Positions 1-9,413 of a stretch of 64,000 bases of DNA are shown here, one piece after another. Source of the DNA: Pseudomonas sp. JAI120 (GTDB lineage Bacteria; Pseudomonadota; Gammaproteobacteria; Pseudomonadales; Pseudomonadaceae). Below the pieces are notes generated by a model. It saw nothing but the letters and a program-made list of their open reading frames with translations, ran no database searches and had not been told where the DNA came from. Both the position numbers and the translations under genes were made by a program. The stretch's first letter is position 1, and each line of letters opens with the position of its first letter. Where the stretch lies: NCBI RefSeq assembly GCF_014207255.1, contig NZ_JACHCZ010000001.1, positions 2,347,378 through 2,411,377 on the forward strand, read 5' to 3'.

Positions 1-151
1 TCAGGTGCAGCGTGCGGAACATAGGGCCCGTGACGTTCCAATGGAAGTTATGGGTCTTCAGGTACAGTACATAGGTATCGGAAAGCAGTCGTGAAAGCCC
101 ATCGACGATGGATTTACGATCTTCTTCACTGATACCGATATCGATTGCCAT
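1..151 (-). CDS. dps: Dps-family ferritin-like DNA-protection protein (partial, N-terminal 50 residues)
   Basis: The reverse strand from 151 reads an ATG-started frame that is open to the window edge. It begins [13 protein letters not shown] and includes the [11 protein letters not shown] stretch, the helix that in Dps proteins carries ferroxidase histidines. A Shine-Dalgarno-like AAGGGG precedes the ATG. Dps proteins form 12-subunit shells that oxidise and store iron and shield DNA during starvation or peroxide stress. The neighbouring csp-slyX-HIT-porin order matches the P. aeruginosa dps neighbourhood. The C-terminal two thirds lie outside the window, so the remaining ferroxidase residues cannot be checked. 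Confidence 0.85.
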   Translation of the reverse strand, partial: MAIDIGISEEDRKSIVDGLSRLLSDTYVLYLKTHNFHWNVTGPMFRTLHL

Positions 152-580
152 GTTTATCCCCTTCAATTGACAAGCATTCATTGATCAGGTGCAGGACCAC
201 TCTAGCAAGAGCGCCGGAGATACGCAGCCCGACACCCTCGGGCGAGATGCGGCAAATCGTCCCTGCACGACCGATCAGCACTTGCAGGACAAGCCTTTGG
301 GGCGCATAGGAAATTTCCTTTGAAGCCGCCTGAAACACCTGCACATGTCTAGGACAAGCGTTTCCCGCAGAAATGCCGTGCCCCTTTCAGCCCCGGAAAA
401 TGCTTGATTTGAGTAGGCACGGCCTTTGCTGTTAAATAGGCAGCGTGTCGCCGCCGTTAATTTCCACGGCAAGCGGCATAGGCTGATACCCGCGCACGTG
501 CCCAGCGCCTCCCATTGTTCAGAAGCGAACCGTGCCAGTCAGCTCTTCCTTGTGATCCGTCTTAACGTGAGTTAATCAAA
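152..580. other. Intergenic region between dps and the cold-shock gene
   Basis: These 429 bases should hold the divergent dps and csp promoters. Short reverse-strand open frames exist, but they have no ribosome site, no family resemblance and biased composition, so no gene is called. No clear OxyR site or terminator was recognised. Confidence 0.5.
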
Positions 581-1183
581 ATGTTGAAAATCGTCCACCT
601 GCTAACGGGCGTTGCAGCGTTGCTGCTGTCCTTTATCCCGAGCCTGCAGCCTGAAAGCCTGCCCTACCTGCAACAACACGACGCTCTGTACCTGGCCTTG
701 TTCGGCCTTCTTAACCTGACGCTCGCTCCGGTAATCCCTTACTGGAACAAAGGCACGCGTCATCAACTGCAAAACCTGGTCAGCGCGCTGCTGGTACTGA
801 CCGTTGTCGTACAAACCCTCACCCTCCTGGCACCTATGCCTGAAGTCGGCGGCCACCCGGCCATCCTGCTCAGCCTGGTGATTGCTGTGGTCGCCATCGT
901 TCTTCATCTGGCCATCAGCTTCTACCGTTCGTCCCCGGCGGCCGCGTCGCAAAACTACGACATGACCAATCGGGATACCGGTACCGTCAAGTGGTTCAAC
1001 ACCTCCAAAGGCTTCGGCTTTATTTCCCGCGATTCGGGCGACGATATCTTCGTCCACTTCCGGGCCATCCGTGGCGAAGGCCATCGCGTCCTGGTGGAAG
1101 GCCAGCGCGTGGAATTCTCCGTCATGAACCGCGACAAAGGCCTGCAAGCCGAAGACGTGATCGCTGCCCTGCCGCGCCGCTGA
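581..1183 (+). CDS. Membrane-anchored cold-shock-domain protein (4 TM + CSD)
   Basis: The 200-residue protein has two parts. Residues about 1-115 contain four hydrophobic segments (around 5-22, 33-52, 63-85 and 90-112). Residues about 130-200 form a cold-shock domain with the RNP1-like KGFGFI and RNP2-like DIFVHF motifs that bind single-stranded nucleic acid. Free Csp proteins are about 70 residues, so this is a membrane-tethered version with the CSD predicted to face the cytoplasm. Conventional Csp proteins act as RNA chaperones; the purpose of anchoring is unknown to me. A strong terminator follows immediately. Its place next to dps is conserved in Pseudomonas as far as I recall. Annotation pipelines often call it simply cold-shock protein. 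Confidence 0.85.
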   Translation: MLKIVHLLTGVAALLLSFIPSLQPESLPYLQQHDALYLALFGLLNLTLAPVIPYWNKGTRHQLQNLVSALLVLTVVVQTLTLLAPMPEVGGHPAILLSLVIAVVAIVLHLAISFYRSSPAAASQNYDMTNRDTGTVKWFNTSKGFGFISRDSGDDIFVHFRAIRGEGHRVLVEGQRVEFSVMNRDKGLQAEDVIAALPRR

Positions 1184-1205
1184 TTCCAGCCGTCGCAGCA
1201 AAAAA

Positions 1206-1242
1206 AACCGCGATCCAGCTTGGCTGGGTCGCGGTTTTTTAT
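1206..1242. terminator. Bidirectional rho-independent terminator between csp and slyX
   Basis: A 14-base-pair stem (AACCGCGATCCAGC paired with GCTGGGTCGCGGTT) with a 3-base loop is followed by a T run on the plus strand and preceded by an A run. It can therefore end the csp transcript and the convergent HIT-slyX transcript. Confidence 0.9.
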
Positions 1243-1252
1243 TGCACTCGGA

Positions 1253-1459
1253 TTAATAGTGCGGTGGCGGCGCCTCTTCTTCGGACGTCTCGAACTGGCC
1301 ACTCATTTCTTCCTGACGCTTGAGCAGCGCGGTCATCTGCAGTTGCAGGCGTTCAACCGCGCGCTGCTGGGCGACCAGGATGTCATTGAGAGTTTCGATG
1401 GTGTCGTCCTGAAAGGCCAGGCGGCTTTCCAGATCGGTAACGCGGTCTTGCAGATCCAT
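1253..1459 (-). CDS. slyX: SlyX family protein
   Basis: The 68-residue protein is almost entirely a predicted coiled coil (heptads through about residue 55, with [20 protein letters not shown] at the start). It ends in an acidic then proline-rich PPHY tail typical of SlyX. The biochemical role is unknown; the name comes from proximity to slyD in E. coli. The ATG lies three bases after the stop of the HIT gene, so the two are probably co-transcribed and translationally coupled. Confidence 0.9.
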   Translation of the reverse strand: MDLQDRVTDLESRLAFQDDTIETLNDILVAQQRAVERLQLQMTALLKRQEEMSGQFETSEEEAPPPHY

Positions 1460-1462
1460 GAT

Positions 1463-1888
1463 TCAGCCCTGGGTAAAGATGAAGTCGGCCGGCAGCAACT
1501 CGCGCAGGCGCACACGAATGGCCGCCACTTGTTCTTCAGTGTACGGCTTTGCCGGATGCTTGCCCCACACGGGTGCCGGCCAGGCGGCGTCATCACGCTT
1601 GCGTACGATCACATGCACGTGCAATTGGCTGACGACATTACCCAGCGCACCAATATTCATCTTGTCGGCGGCCAAACCTTCGTTCAGCCACTGCGCCAGG
1701 GCCGTTGTTTCCTTCCAGAGGATTTGTTGATCTGCGACATCCAGCTGAAACACTTCGCTGATACCGTTGATGCGTGGCACCAGAATGAACCAGGGGTAGT
1801 TCGAGTCATTGGACAGCAGCAGGCGGCACAGGGGGAAGTCCCCGATGAGCAGTGTGTCTTGTTGCAAGCGTTGATCTAAGGCGAACAC
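1463..1888 (-). CDS. HIT-family (histidine triad) hydrolase
   Basis: The protein is about 141 residues with the HIT fold. The active-site strand reads SQLHVHVIVRK, so the first His of the usual HxHxHxx motif is Gln (QxHxHxx) while the two downstream His residues remain, including the expected catalytic one. HIT proteins hydrolyse nucleoside phosphoramidates or dinucleoside polyphosphates; the substrate here is unknown. I place the start at the GTG at 1888 because GGAG lies 8 bases upstream and the family starts MFALDxRLQQD. An in-frame GTG at 1897 is the alternative. It is first in an operon with slyX. Confidence 0.85.
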   Translation of the reverse strand: MFALDQRLQQDTLLIGDFPLCRLLLSNDSNYPWFILVPRINGISEVFQLDVADQQILWKETTALAQWLNEGLAADKMNIGALGNVVSQLHVHVIVRKRDDAAWPAPVWGKHPAKPYTEEQVAAIRVRLRELLPADFIFTQG

Positions 1889-2630
1889 CACGGGCACTCC
1901 GTTGGGCAGGTCAAGTTCAGGGCGCCAGCATACCTTCGAACGCCCCTGGCTTCACGGCGAATGCTGAAAACCGAATGCACCGCGATAAAAAACTGCACCC
2001 TTTAGAGGCAGGCCAATATTTGAGCTACGCTAACGCGGGCCTCCCAGGGGCGCACCAAAATGACCCACTTGTGCTTCAAAGGGATCCGCCGATTACCCAC
2101 TCTCAGGGTGAACCGGTAACGTTTTTCTCTGGGACGGCATTTTTGCCTCACGAGTCAGGGACAACGCAGACGCGTCAAGCGCAAACAAAACGGCGTAAAA
2201 AGCCCGTGTTTATGAGGTCTTTACACGATTTTCACGTTTTTCACGAAAAAATGACATTCGATTACCGATTTGGGCGCGCTTGTTGCATTCACACCCATAT
2301 CGTCGGCAACGACACCCGCTGGGAAGCAGGTGTTTCGCGATAGAAGAAAAGCAGCGTTTCAATGCGCCTCAAGGAAAACCTCAAACTTCTAAAGACGTTT
2401 GAAAACAGCATTGAAGTTGTCAGTCCCGTTACACTCGGACTGTGAATTTGCGACACGGAGCTAGCAATTTACGACAGCCTCGTAAAGAAGCTGAAAGGAA
2501 AGATGGGTAAGTATCGTCAATAGAGTCTGCGTGATATAACTTTGCGCCGACACAAAAAAGAAAGAGCCGCCCAGATAAAAATACAGGTGGGACGGCAGTA
2601 CTCTTCCTAAAACCAAAGGAGCAAATCACG
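1889..2630. other. 742-base intergenic region upstream of the OprD-family porin
   Basis: This is an unusually long gap for the window. I see no convincing gene; the longest plus-strand frame overlaps the HIT gene and looks non-coding. It contains two direct TTTTCACG copies (2229-2236 and 2238-2245), an ACACC-GCT/AGC-GGTGT hairpin near 2311-2334, and AANAANAA-like A-rich stretches near 2555 that could be Hfq/Crc targets in the porin leader. All are unverified. Confidence 0.4.
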
Positions 2631-3929
2631 ATGCGCGTGATGAAGTGGAGCATGATCGCCCTGGCTGTTTCAGCAGGCACCTCGCAGTTCGCAATGGCGT
2701 CCGCCCAGGACGATTCCAAGGGCTTTGTTGAAGACAGTACGTTCAGCATCAACACTCGCGCGCTGTACTTCAGCCGCGACTTCCGTAACAACCCGTCGGG
2801 CCCGACCTCACAAAGCCGCACTGAAGAGTCCGGCCTGGGCTTCAACGCCCTGTACCAATCGGGCTTCACCCAAGGCACCATCGGTGTCGGTGTTGACGTA
2901 ATCGGCCTGTTGGGCGTGAAGCTCGATAGCGGCAAGGGTCGTGCGGGTACCGGTCTGTTCCCAACCGGCTCCGATGGTCGTTCACAAGACGATTACTCCA
3001 AAGGCGGTGGCGCCATTAAGTTCCGTATCTCCGATACCGTCCTGAAAATAGGTGACCAGTACACCACAGCTCCAGTGTTCGCGTCCGATGACAGCCGTCT
3101 GCTGCCAGAGCTGCCACAAGGCATCTCGATCACCAGCAACGAGATCAAGGGCTTGAAACTGGAAGGCGGTCACTTCACTTCCAGCGTTGCGCAGAACCAG
3201 ACCTACCATGACAGCCTGGGCCTGACGAAGACCGACTTTGTCGGCGGCGTCTACTCGTTTACCCCAGAGTTCACCGGCAGCCTGTACTACGCGAAAACCG
3301 AAGATTACTTCCGCAAGTACTACAGCAACCTGAACTGGACCCATGCGCTTAGCGACGACCAGTCGTTCGCCTTGGACTTCAACATCTACGACACCAAGAG
3401 CGAAGGCGAAGGCCTGCAACGCGCTTCCAAAGACAGCGCGCTGCCATTTGATCAGCGTACCAAGCTCGACAACCGCGCATTCAGCTTGCAAGGTGCCTAC
3501 ACCATCGGCGCTCACACCTTTACCTTGGCAGCTCAGAAGGTTACCGGCGACGGCGACTACGGTTACGGTGTAGACGGCGGCGGCACAGTGTTCCTGGCCA
3601 ACTCCGTTGCCCGTTCCGACTTCAACGCCGAAGGCGAAAAGTCCTACCAGGCTCGTTACGACATCAACATGGCAACCTTCGGCATTCCTGGCCTGAGCTT
3701 CATGACTCGTTACGTGACCGGTAGCGGCGCCAACACCGCCACGACGTCGAACGGTAAAGAGTGGGAACGCGACATCGAAGGTAAATACGTGATCCAGAGC
3801 GGCCCAGCCAAAGATCTGAGCCTGCGTATTCGCCAAGCGACCTATCGCTCGTCTGACGGCGTGTACTACGGTTCTTCGTCCATCGACGAACTGCGTCTGA
3901 TCGCGCAATACCCGCTGAACATCTTGTAA
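2631..3929 (+). CDS. OprD-family outer-membrane porin
   Basis: The 432-residue precursor has an N-terminal signal peptide ending about residue 25 (AMA|SAQDD) and the OprD-family mature start KGFVEDSTFSINTRALYFSRD. Family hallmarks are SGFTQGTIGVGVD, DDYSKGGGAIKFR, EKSYQARYD and a C-terminal strand ending PLNIL. These are 18-strand barrels taking up amino acids or small carboxylates. By position (next to HIT-slyX-csp-dps) it sits where P. aeruginosa has oprD, but several loops look closer to OprE/OprQ-type members, so no symbol is assigned. GGAG lies 9 bases before the ATG. A terminator follows. Confidence 0.9.
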   Translation: MRVMKWSMIALAVSAGTSQFAMASAQDDSKGFVEDSTFSINTRALYFSRDFRNNPSGPTSQSRTEESGLGFNALYQSGFTQGTIGVGVDVIGLLGVKLDSGKGRAGTGLFPTGSDGRSQDDYSKGGGAIKFRISDTVLKIGDQYTTAPVFASDDSRLLPELPQGISITSNEIKGLKLEGGHFTSSVAQNQTYHDSLGLTKTDFVGGVYSFTPEFTGSLYYAKTEDYFRKYYSNLNWTHALSDDQSFALDFNIYDTKSEGEGLQRASKDSALPFDQRTKLDNRAFSLQGAYTIGAHTFTLAAQKVTGDGDYGYGVDGGGTVFLANSVARSDFNAEGEKSYQARYDINMATFGIPGLSFMTRYVTGSGANTATTSNGKEWERDIEGKYVIQSGPAKDLSLRIRQATYRSSDGVYYGSSSIDELRLIAQYPLNIL

Positions 3930-3974
3930 TTGCTGGTTCAATTACAACGATGACTTAAGGCCTCGGCCTTAAAC

Positions 3975-4012
3975 AAAAAGCCGCTCCCCTGCTTACAAGG
4001 GAGCGGCTTTTT
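3975..4012 (+). terminator. Terminator of the porin gene
   Basis: GCCGCTCCC pairs with GGGAGCGGC around a 10-base loop, flanked by an A run and a T run. It is suitably placed 45 bases after the stop codon. Confidence 0.9.
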
Positions 4013-4117
4013 CATTGCAGTTTTATTTCGACAAATAATAACTAGCAAGCTAACTAACGAGATTCAGGTGACACGTTTAACCTGACCTGTCGGCCAAGTT
4101 AAACACGCTTCTTTCGT

Positions 4118-4960
4118 TTACTTCGGGGTTGCTTCCTGCATCACGCGAATAACTCGCTGCGGAAATGGAATATCAATCCCCGCCGCCTTTAAACGGTCGC
4201 GCGACAGTTCATTCAGCATGAACACTACATCCCAATAATCCGGGGTGTTGGTCCAGCAGCGCAGGGAAACGGTGATTGAGCTATCGCCCAAGGTCGACAC
4301 CACGGCCACTGCAGCAGGATCAGTCAGTACGCGCGGGTCTTTTGCCAGTTCCAGCAGCACTTCACGCGCTTTTTGCAGATCGGCCTCGTAGTCCACACCC
4401 ACATCAAACACCACCTTGCGGGTCGGCTGACGGTTGGTGTTGGTGATGATGCCGTTGGACAGGATGCCGTTGGGCACGATCACGGTCTTGTTGTCGCCGG
4501 TACGCAGCACGGTGTGGAAGATCTGGATGCTGTCGACAGTCCCCGAGGTGCCCTGGGCTTCGATCCAGTCACCGATGCGGAACGGGCGGAACAACAGAAT
4601 CAGCACGCCACCGGCGAAGTTGGCCAGGCTGCCTTGCAACGCCAGGCCGATGGCCAGGGTAGCGGCACCGATGGCAGCCACGAACGAGGTGGTCGCCACG
4701 CCGATCATCGAGGCCACACTGACAATCAGCATGACTTTCAGCGCGATGTTCGCCAGGCTGGTGATGAAGTGCTGCAGTGCAAGGTCCGCGTTACGCATGG
4801 CCAGCAGGCGGCCCACACGGTGGGTCAATACGTTGATCAGCCACCAGCCAATGGCCAGGGTGATCACCGCCAGCAATACCCGGCTGCCGTATTCCATGAT
4901 CATCGGGATCCACGACTGCGAAGTCTTGATCAAGTGATCCATTTCAGCGTTTAAATCCAT
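4118..4960 (-). CDS. MscS-type small-conductance mechanosensitive channel
   Basis: The protein is 280 residues, close to E. coli MscS (286). Three membrane segments occupy about residues 20-115. The third is the glycine/alanine-rich pore helix AAIGAATLAIGLALQGSLAN, followed by the RPFRIGDWI signature opening the beta domain. The channel opens on membrane tension to release solutes during hypo-osmotic shock. The start at 4960 is chosen because AGGAG precedes that ATG and the preceding 83 in-frame codons are not membrane-protein-like. In P. aeruginosa the homologous gene also neighbours yajQ. Confidence 0.93.
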   Translation of the reverse strand: MDLNAEMDHLIKTSQSWIPMIMEYGSRVLLAVITLAIGWWLINVLTHRVGRLLAMRNADLALQHFITSLANIALKVMLIVSVASMIGVATTSFVAAIGAATLAIGLALQGSLANFAGGVLILLFRPFRIGDWIEAQGTSGTVDSIQIFHTVLRTGDNKTVIVPNGILSNGIITNTNRQPTRKVVFDVGVDYEADLQKAREVLLELAKDPRVLTDPAAVAVVSTLGDSSITVSLRCWTNTPDYWDVVFMLNELSRDRLKAAGIDIPFPQRVIRVMQEATPK

Positions 4961-5096
4961 GTAGCTTCTCCTGTGTGGCGGATGTGCGGCTTTATTGACT
5001 GCCTGGAAACGCAAATGAGCCCCGTGGGGCTCATTTGCAGGCGCGGGTTCTGGGGCGTGGGACGTCGAAAACGCACGCAGGTTCCCCAATGTGCCA

Positions 5097-5582
5097 TCAG
5101 TCGCGGAAGTTATTGAACTGCAGCGGCATGTCGAAGGTCTTGGCGCGCAGGGCCGCAATGGCGTCCTGCAGGTCATCACGCTTCTTGCCGGTGACGCGAA
5201 CCTGCTCACCCTGGATGGCAGCCTGGACTTTCAGCTTGGCATCCTTGATATGGGCGACGATCTTCTTCGCCAGCTCCTTGTCGATGCCTTCCTTGAGTAC
5301 GGCTTCCTGCTTCATCAGCTTGCCGGACGCGTAGGCGTCCTTGATTTCAAGGCACTGTGCGTCGATCTTGCGCTTGACCAGCGACAGCTTGAGGATCTCG
5401 ATCATCGCTTCCAGCTGGAAATCGGCTTCAGCGGTCAAGTTGACGGTCAGCTCCTTTTCCTTGAATTCGAAGCTGCCCTTGCCTTTCAAGTCATAGCGGC
5501 GGTCCAACTCCTTGACGGCATTCTCGACGGCGTTGGTGACTTCGTGTTTGTCCAGTTCAGATACCACGTCGAACGAAGGCAT
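5097..5582 (-). CDS. yajQ: YajQ-family nucleotide (cyclic di-GMP)-binding protein
   Basis: The 161 residues begin [11 protein letters not shown], with [16 protein letters not shown] and [17 protein letters not shown], all conserved in YajQ/DUF520. YajQ proteins have two RNA-recognition-like subdomains, and a Xanthomonas homologue binds cyclic di-GMP and modulates transcription. GGAG stands 9 bases before the ATG. It is transcribed away from panE. Confidence 0.93.
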   Translation of the reverse strand: MPSFDVVSELDKHEVTNAVENAVKELDRRYDLKGKGSFEFKEKELTVNLTAEADFQLEAMIEILKLSLVKRKIDAQCLEIKDAYASGKLMKQEAVLKEGIDKELAKKIVAHIKDAKLKVQAAIQGEQVRVTGKKRDDLQDAIAALRAKTFDMPLQFNNFRD

Positions 5583-5600
5583 GTGATTTCTCCAATATAA

Positions 5601-6623
<1,023 letters not shown>

Positions 6624-6669
6624 GCCACGCGCTACCCTGCCCGCCTGTCTATCACCTGGAAAAACCCTG

Positions 6670-8703
6670 ATGCCGCTGCGCCAGCGTCTAGAAAACCTAC
6701 CGGTCGGGCAGAAATTGCTGGCCGCCCTGCTGGTGCTGCTCACCACTGTCCTGCTGGTGGCCAACCTGACCTTTATCAGTGCCGCCTACTGGATCTCCCA
6801 GGAAAGCATGGCACCCCAGGCCTTGCAGGCCATTGGCCGACTGGTGTCCAACCCGGCCCTCGCCGCCGAAGCCCTTGAATCCCCGGCCAAGGCTGATGCG
6901 CTGCTCAATGAACTGACCAGCTATTCGCCCCTGCGCGCCGCCGCCCTGTACGACGGCGAAGGCAATCGCCTGGCGCAGATGCAACACGGCGATCGCCTGC
7001 ACCTGCCGGACAACTACCGGCATATCGAAGCCTGGCGAGTGACCGAATTTCGCAGTAACCAGGTCATCACCCTGCCCCGCCCCGGCCAACCGTCCGGTCA
7101 CCTGCTGCTGGTGGCCAGCAGTGAGCTGCCGGTGGCTTTCTATACCGGCACATTGACGGCGAGCCTGGGCATCCTGATTTTCAGTGTGCTGCTATGGTTG
7201 ATCATCGCCCGGCAGATCAAACGCCTGATCACCCGGCCGATCCATGAACTCGAAGAGCTGTCACGCCAGGTCACCCGCGAAGAGAACTACGCCTTGCGTG
7301 CCGGCCGGGGCAACCGCGACGAAATCGGCAGCCTGGCCGAAGCCTTCAACACCATGCTGTCGCGCATCGAAGCCCGGGAGCAGCAACTCAAGCGCGCGCG
7401 GGACGACTCCCAGGCGGCCTACGACCAGGCACAAGGTCTGGCCGAAGAGACACGTCACACCAACCGCAAGCTGGAGCTGGAAGTCCAGGTGCGCAGCAAG
7501 ATCGAGAAAAAGCTCACCGGTTTCCAGAACTACCTGAACAGCATCATCGACTCGATGCCTTCGGCACTGATCGCCCTGGACGAACAGCTCTACGTCACCC
7601 AATGGAATCAGGAGGCCACGGCCTTGTCCGGCACGCGCCTGGATGAAGCGCTGAATCAACCGATCTACCTCGCCTTCCAGCCGCTCAAGCCATACCTACC
7701 GCAGATCAAGGCCACGGTGGAGCAACACACGGTGGAACGCATCGAACGCGTTACCTGGATCAAAGACGACGAACCCAAGCATTACGCCCTGACCTTCTAT
7801 CCGCTGATGGGCGGTGCCGGGCGCGGCGTGGTGATCCGTATCGACGACATCACCCAGCGCCTGTCACTGGAAGAAATGATGGTGCAGTCGGAAAAAATGC
7901 TGTCCGTCGGCGGGCTTGCTGCCGGCATGGCCCACGAGATCAACAACCCGCTGGGGGCGATCCTGCATAACGTGCAGAACATTCGCCGTCGCCTGTCCCC
8001 GGACCTGCCCAAGAACCTGGAGCATGCCGAACAGGTGGGCATTGAGCTGGGCACGGTCAACCGCTACCTGCAAAGCCGCGAAGTGCCGCAACTGCTCGAC
8101 GGTATCCAACAGGCAGGGGCGCGGGCGGCGAAAATCGTCACCCACATGCTCAGCTTCAGCCGCCGCAGCAACCGGCAGATGGCGCCTTGCGACTTGCCGG
8201 CGCTGATCGACCAGGCGGTAGAAATCGCCGGTAACGACTTTGACCTGGCTATTGGCTTCGACTTCAAGGGCCAGGCGATCATCCGTCAGTTCGACCCGCA
8301 GCTGGGCCCCGTGCCCGGCACGGCCAACGAACTGGAACAGGTGCTGCTCAACCTGCTGAAAAACGCCGCCCAGGCCATTCATCTGCGCGAAGACGACAGC
8401 GAACCGGGGCGCATCATCCTGCGCACGCGCCTTAACCCGCCGTGGGCGGAAATCCAAGTGGAAGACAACGGCATCGGCATGAGCGAGAACGTGCGCAAAC
8501 GCACCTTCGAGCCGTTCTTTACCACCAAGGAAATCGGCCAGGGCACCGGGCTTGGGCTGTCGGTGTCGTATTTCATCATCACCAATAACCACAAAGGCCA
8601 GATGGAAGTGCATTCCACCCTCGGCCAAGGCACCTGCTTCACCTTGCGCCTGCCCTTGGCGGGCCAACTGCCACCTTACGAACTCACCCAACTGGAGCAC
8701 TGA
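6670..8703 (+). CDS. Membrane sensor histidine kinase (HAMP-PAS-HisKA-HATPase)
   Basis: The 677-residue kinase has two membrane segments (about 18-42 and 160-180) bracketing a periplasmic sensor. A HAMP domain (about 178-240), coiled coil, PAS domain (about 285-395), HisKA and HATPase follow. The phospho-acceptor is His422 in MAHEINNP; the ATP lid shows DNGIGM and GTGLGLSVSYFI. No receiver or response-regulator gene lies nearby. From memory the P. aeruginosa homologue (PA4398) affects swarming and biofilm formation and has a response regulator two genes upstream, which is absent here. It is followed after 2 bases by the adenosyltransferase gene. Confidence 0.92.
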   Translation: MPLRQRLENLPVGQKLLAALLVLLTTVLLVANLTFISAAYWISQESMAPQALQAIGRLVSNPALAAEALESPAKADALLNELTSYSPLRAAALYDGEGNRLAQMQHGDRLHLPDNYRHIEAWRVTEFRSNQVITLPRPGQPSGHLLLVASSELPVAFYTGTLTASLGILIFSVLLWLIIARQIKRLITRPIHELEELSRQVTREENYALRAGRGNRDEIGSLAEAFNTMLSRIEAREQQLKRARDDSQAAYDQAQGLAEETRHTNRKLELEVQVRSKIEKKLTGFQNYLNSIIDSMPSALIALDEQLYVTQWNQEATALSGTRLDEALNQPIYLAFQPLKPYLPQIKATVEQHTVERIERVTWIKDDEPKHYALTFYPLMGGAGRGVVIRIDDITQRLSLEEMMVQSEKMLSVGGLAAGMAHEINNPLGAILHNVQNIRRRLSPDLPKNLEHAEQVGIELGTVNRYLQSREVPQLLDGIQQAGARAAKIVTHMLSFSRRSNRQMAPCDLPALIDQAVEIAGNDFDLAIGFDFKGQAIIRQFDPQLGPVPGTANELEQVLLNLLKNAAQAIHLREDDSEPGRIILRTRLNPPWAEIQVEDNGIGMSENVRKRTFEPFFTTKEIGQGTGLGLSVSYFIITNNHKGQMEVHSTLGQGTCFTLRLPLAGQLPPYELTQLEH

Positions 8704-8705
8704 CC

Positions 8706-9284
8706 ATGGGCTTTCGCCTGTCGAAGATTTATACCCGCACCGGCGATAAAGGCGAAACTGGCCTGGGCGACGGTCGCCGCGTGCCCAAGGACCATCCCCG
8801 GGTGGAAGCCATTGGCGAGGTGGATACGCTGAATAGCCAGTTGGGGTTACTGCTGGCGTATCTCGAAGCGCTCGGCGGGCAGCATCCAGGCTTACAGGAC
8901 GTGATCGAGGTGCTTACGCCTTGCCAGCATCGATTGTTCGATCTGGGCGGCGAGTTGGCGATGCCAGAGTACAAGGCACTGAACGCGGCGGAAGTTGATC
9001 GGCTGGAAGCGGCGATTGACCGCTGGAACGAGGAAGTCGGACCGCTTGAAAACTTTATCTTGCCTGGTGGTTCAGCGCTGATTGCCCAGGCCCATGTATG
9101 CCGCAGCCTGGCGCGCAGTGCCGAACGGCGCTGTCAGCATTTGAATGCTGTCGAGCCGTTGGAAGGGGTGGGGTTGGCGTATATCAATCGGCTGTCGGAT
9201 TTGCTGTTTGTGGCAGCGCGGGTGATTGCCAAGCGCCAGGGTGTTGCAGAAGTGTTGTGGCAGGCGGCGGCAAAGCCACACTGA
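8706..9284 (+). CDS. Cob(I)yrinic acid a,c-diamide adenosyltransferase (PduO type)
   Basis: The 192-residue protein contains the PduO ATP-binding N-terminus KIYTRTGDKGETGLGDGRRV, EAIGEVDTLNSQLG and the C-terminal RLSDLLFVAAR signature. It transfers the adenosyl group of ATP to corrinoid cobalt to make adenosylcobalamin. The ATG lies 2 bases after the kinase stop, with GGAG inside the kinase C-terminus, so translation is likely coupled. No cobalamin riboswitch is visible. A REPIN follows. Confidence 0.92.
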   Translation: MGFRLSKIYTRTGDKGETGLGDGRRVPKDHPRVEAIGEVDTLNSQLGLLLAYLEALGGQHPGLQDVIEVLTPCQHRLFDLGGELAMPEYKALNAAEVDRLEAAIDRWNEEVGPLENFILPGGSALIAQAHVCRSLARSAERRCQHLNAVEPLEGVGLAYINRLSDLLFVAARVIAKRQGVAEVLWQAAAKPH

Positions 9285-9311
9285 TGATGATTCGGTGACT
9301 GACAGGGCCTC

Positions 9312-9394
9312 ATCGGGGGCAAGCCCCCTCCCACATTTTGATCACATTCCAAAGTTGGAACTCGGTCGAATGTGGGAGGGGGCTTGCCCCCGAT
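9312..9394. repeat. REPIN 1 (two inverted REP copies)
   Basis: ATCGGGGGCAAGCCCCCTCC... at the left end faces an inverted copy ending TTGCCCCCGAT at 9394, separated by about 35 bases. Each arm itself forms a GGGGGC-AAG-CCCCC hairpin. This is the doublet layout of Pseudomonas REPINs. It lies between the adenosyltransferase (+) and nudix (-) gene ends. Confidence 0.93.
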
Positions 9395-9413
9395 AGAGCC
9401 CTTCAGAGCACCA

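Noticed and set aside
126-472. Two overlapping minus-strand frames between dps and the cold-shock gene
   Set aside because: Short, not preceded by ribosome sites, one overlaps the true dps frame, and no family resemblance.
1852-2343. 163-codon plus-strand open frame in the gap upstream of the porin
   Set aside because: It overlaps the HIT gene start, has no ribosome site, and its translation shows no domain, signal or plausible amino-acid pattern.
8650-8710. Cobalamin riboswitch ahead of the adenosyltransferase gene
   Set aside because: The gene starts 2 bases after the kinase stop, leaving no room for a leader, and no B12-box was seen.
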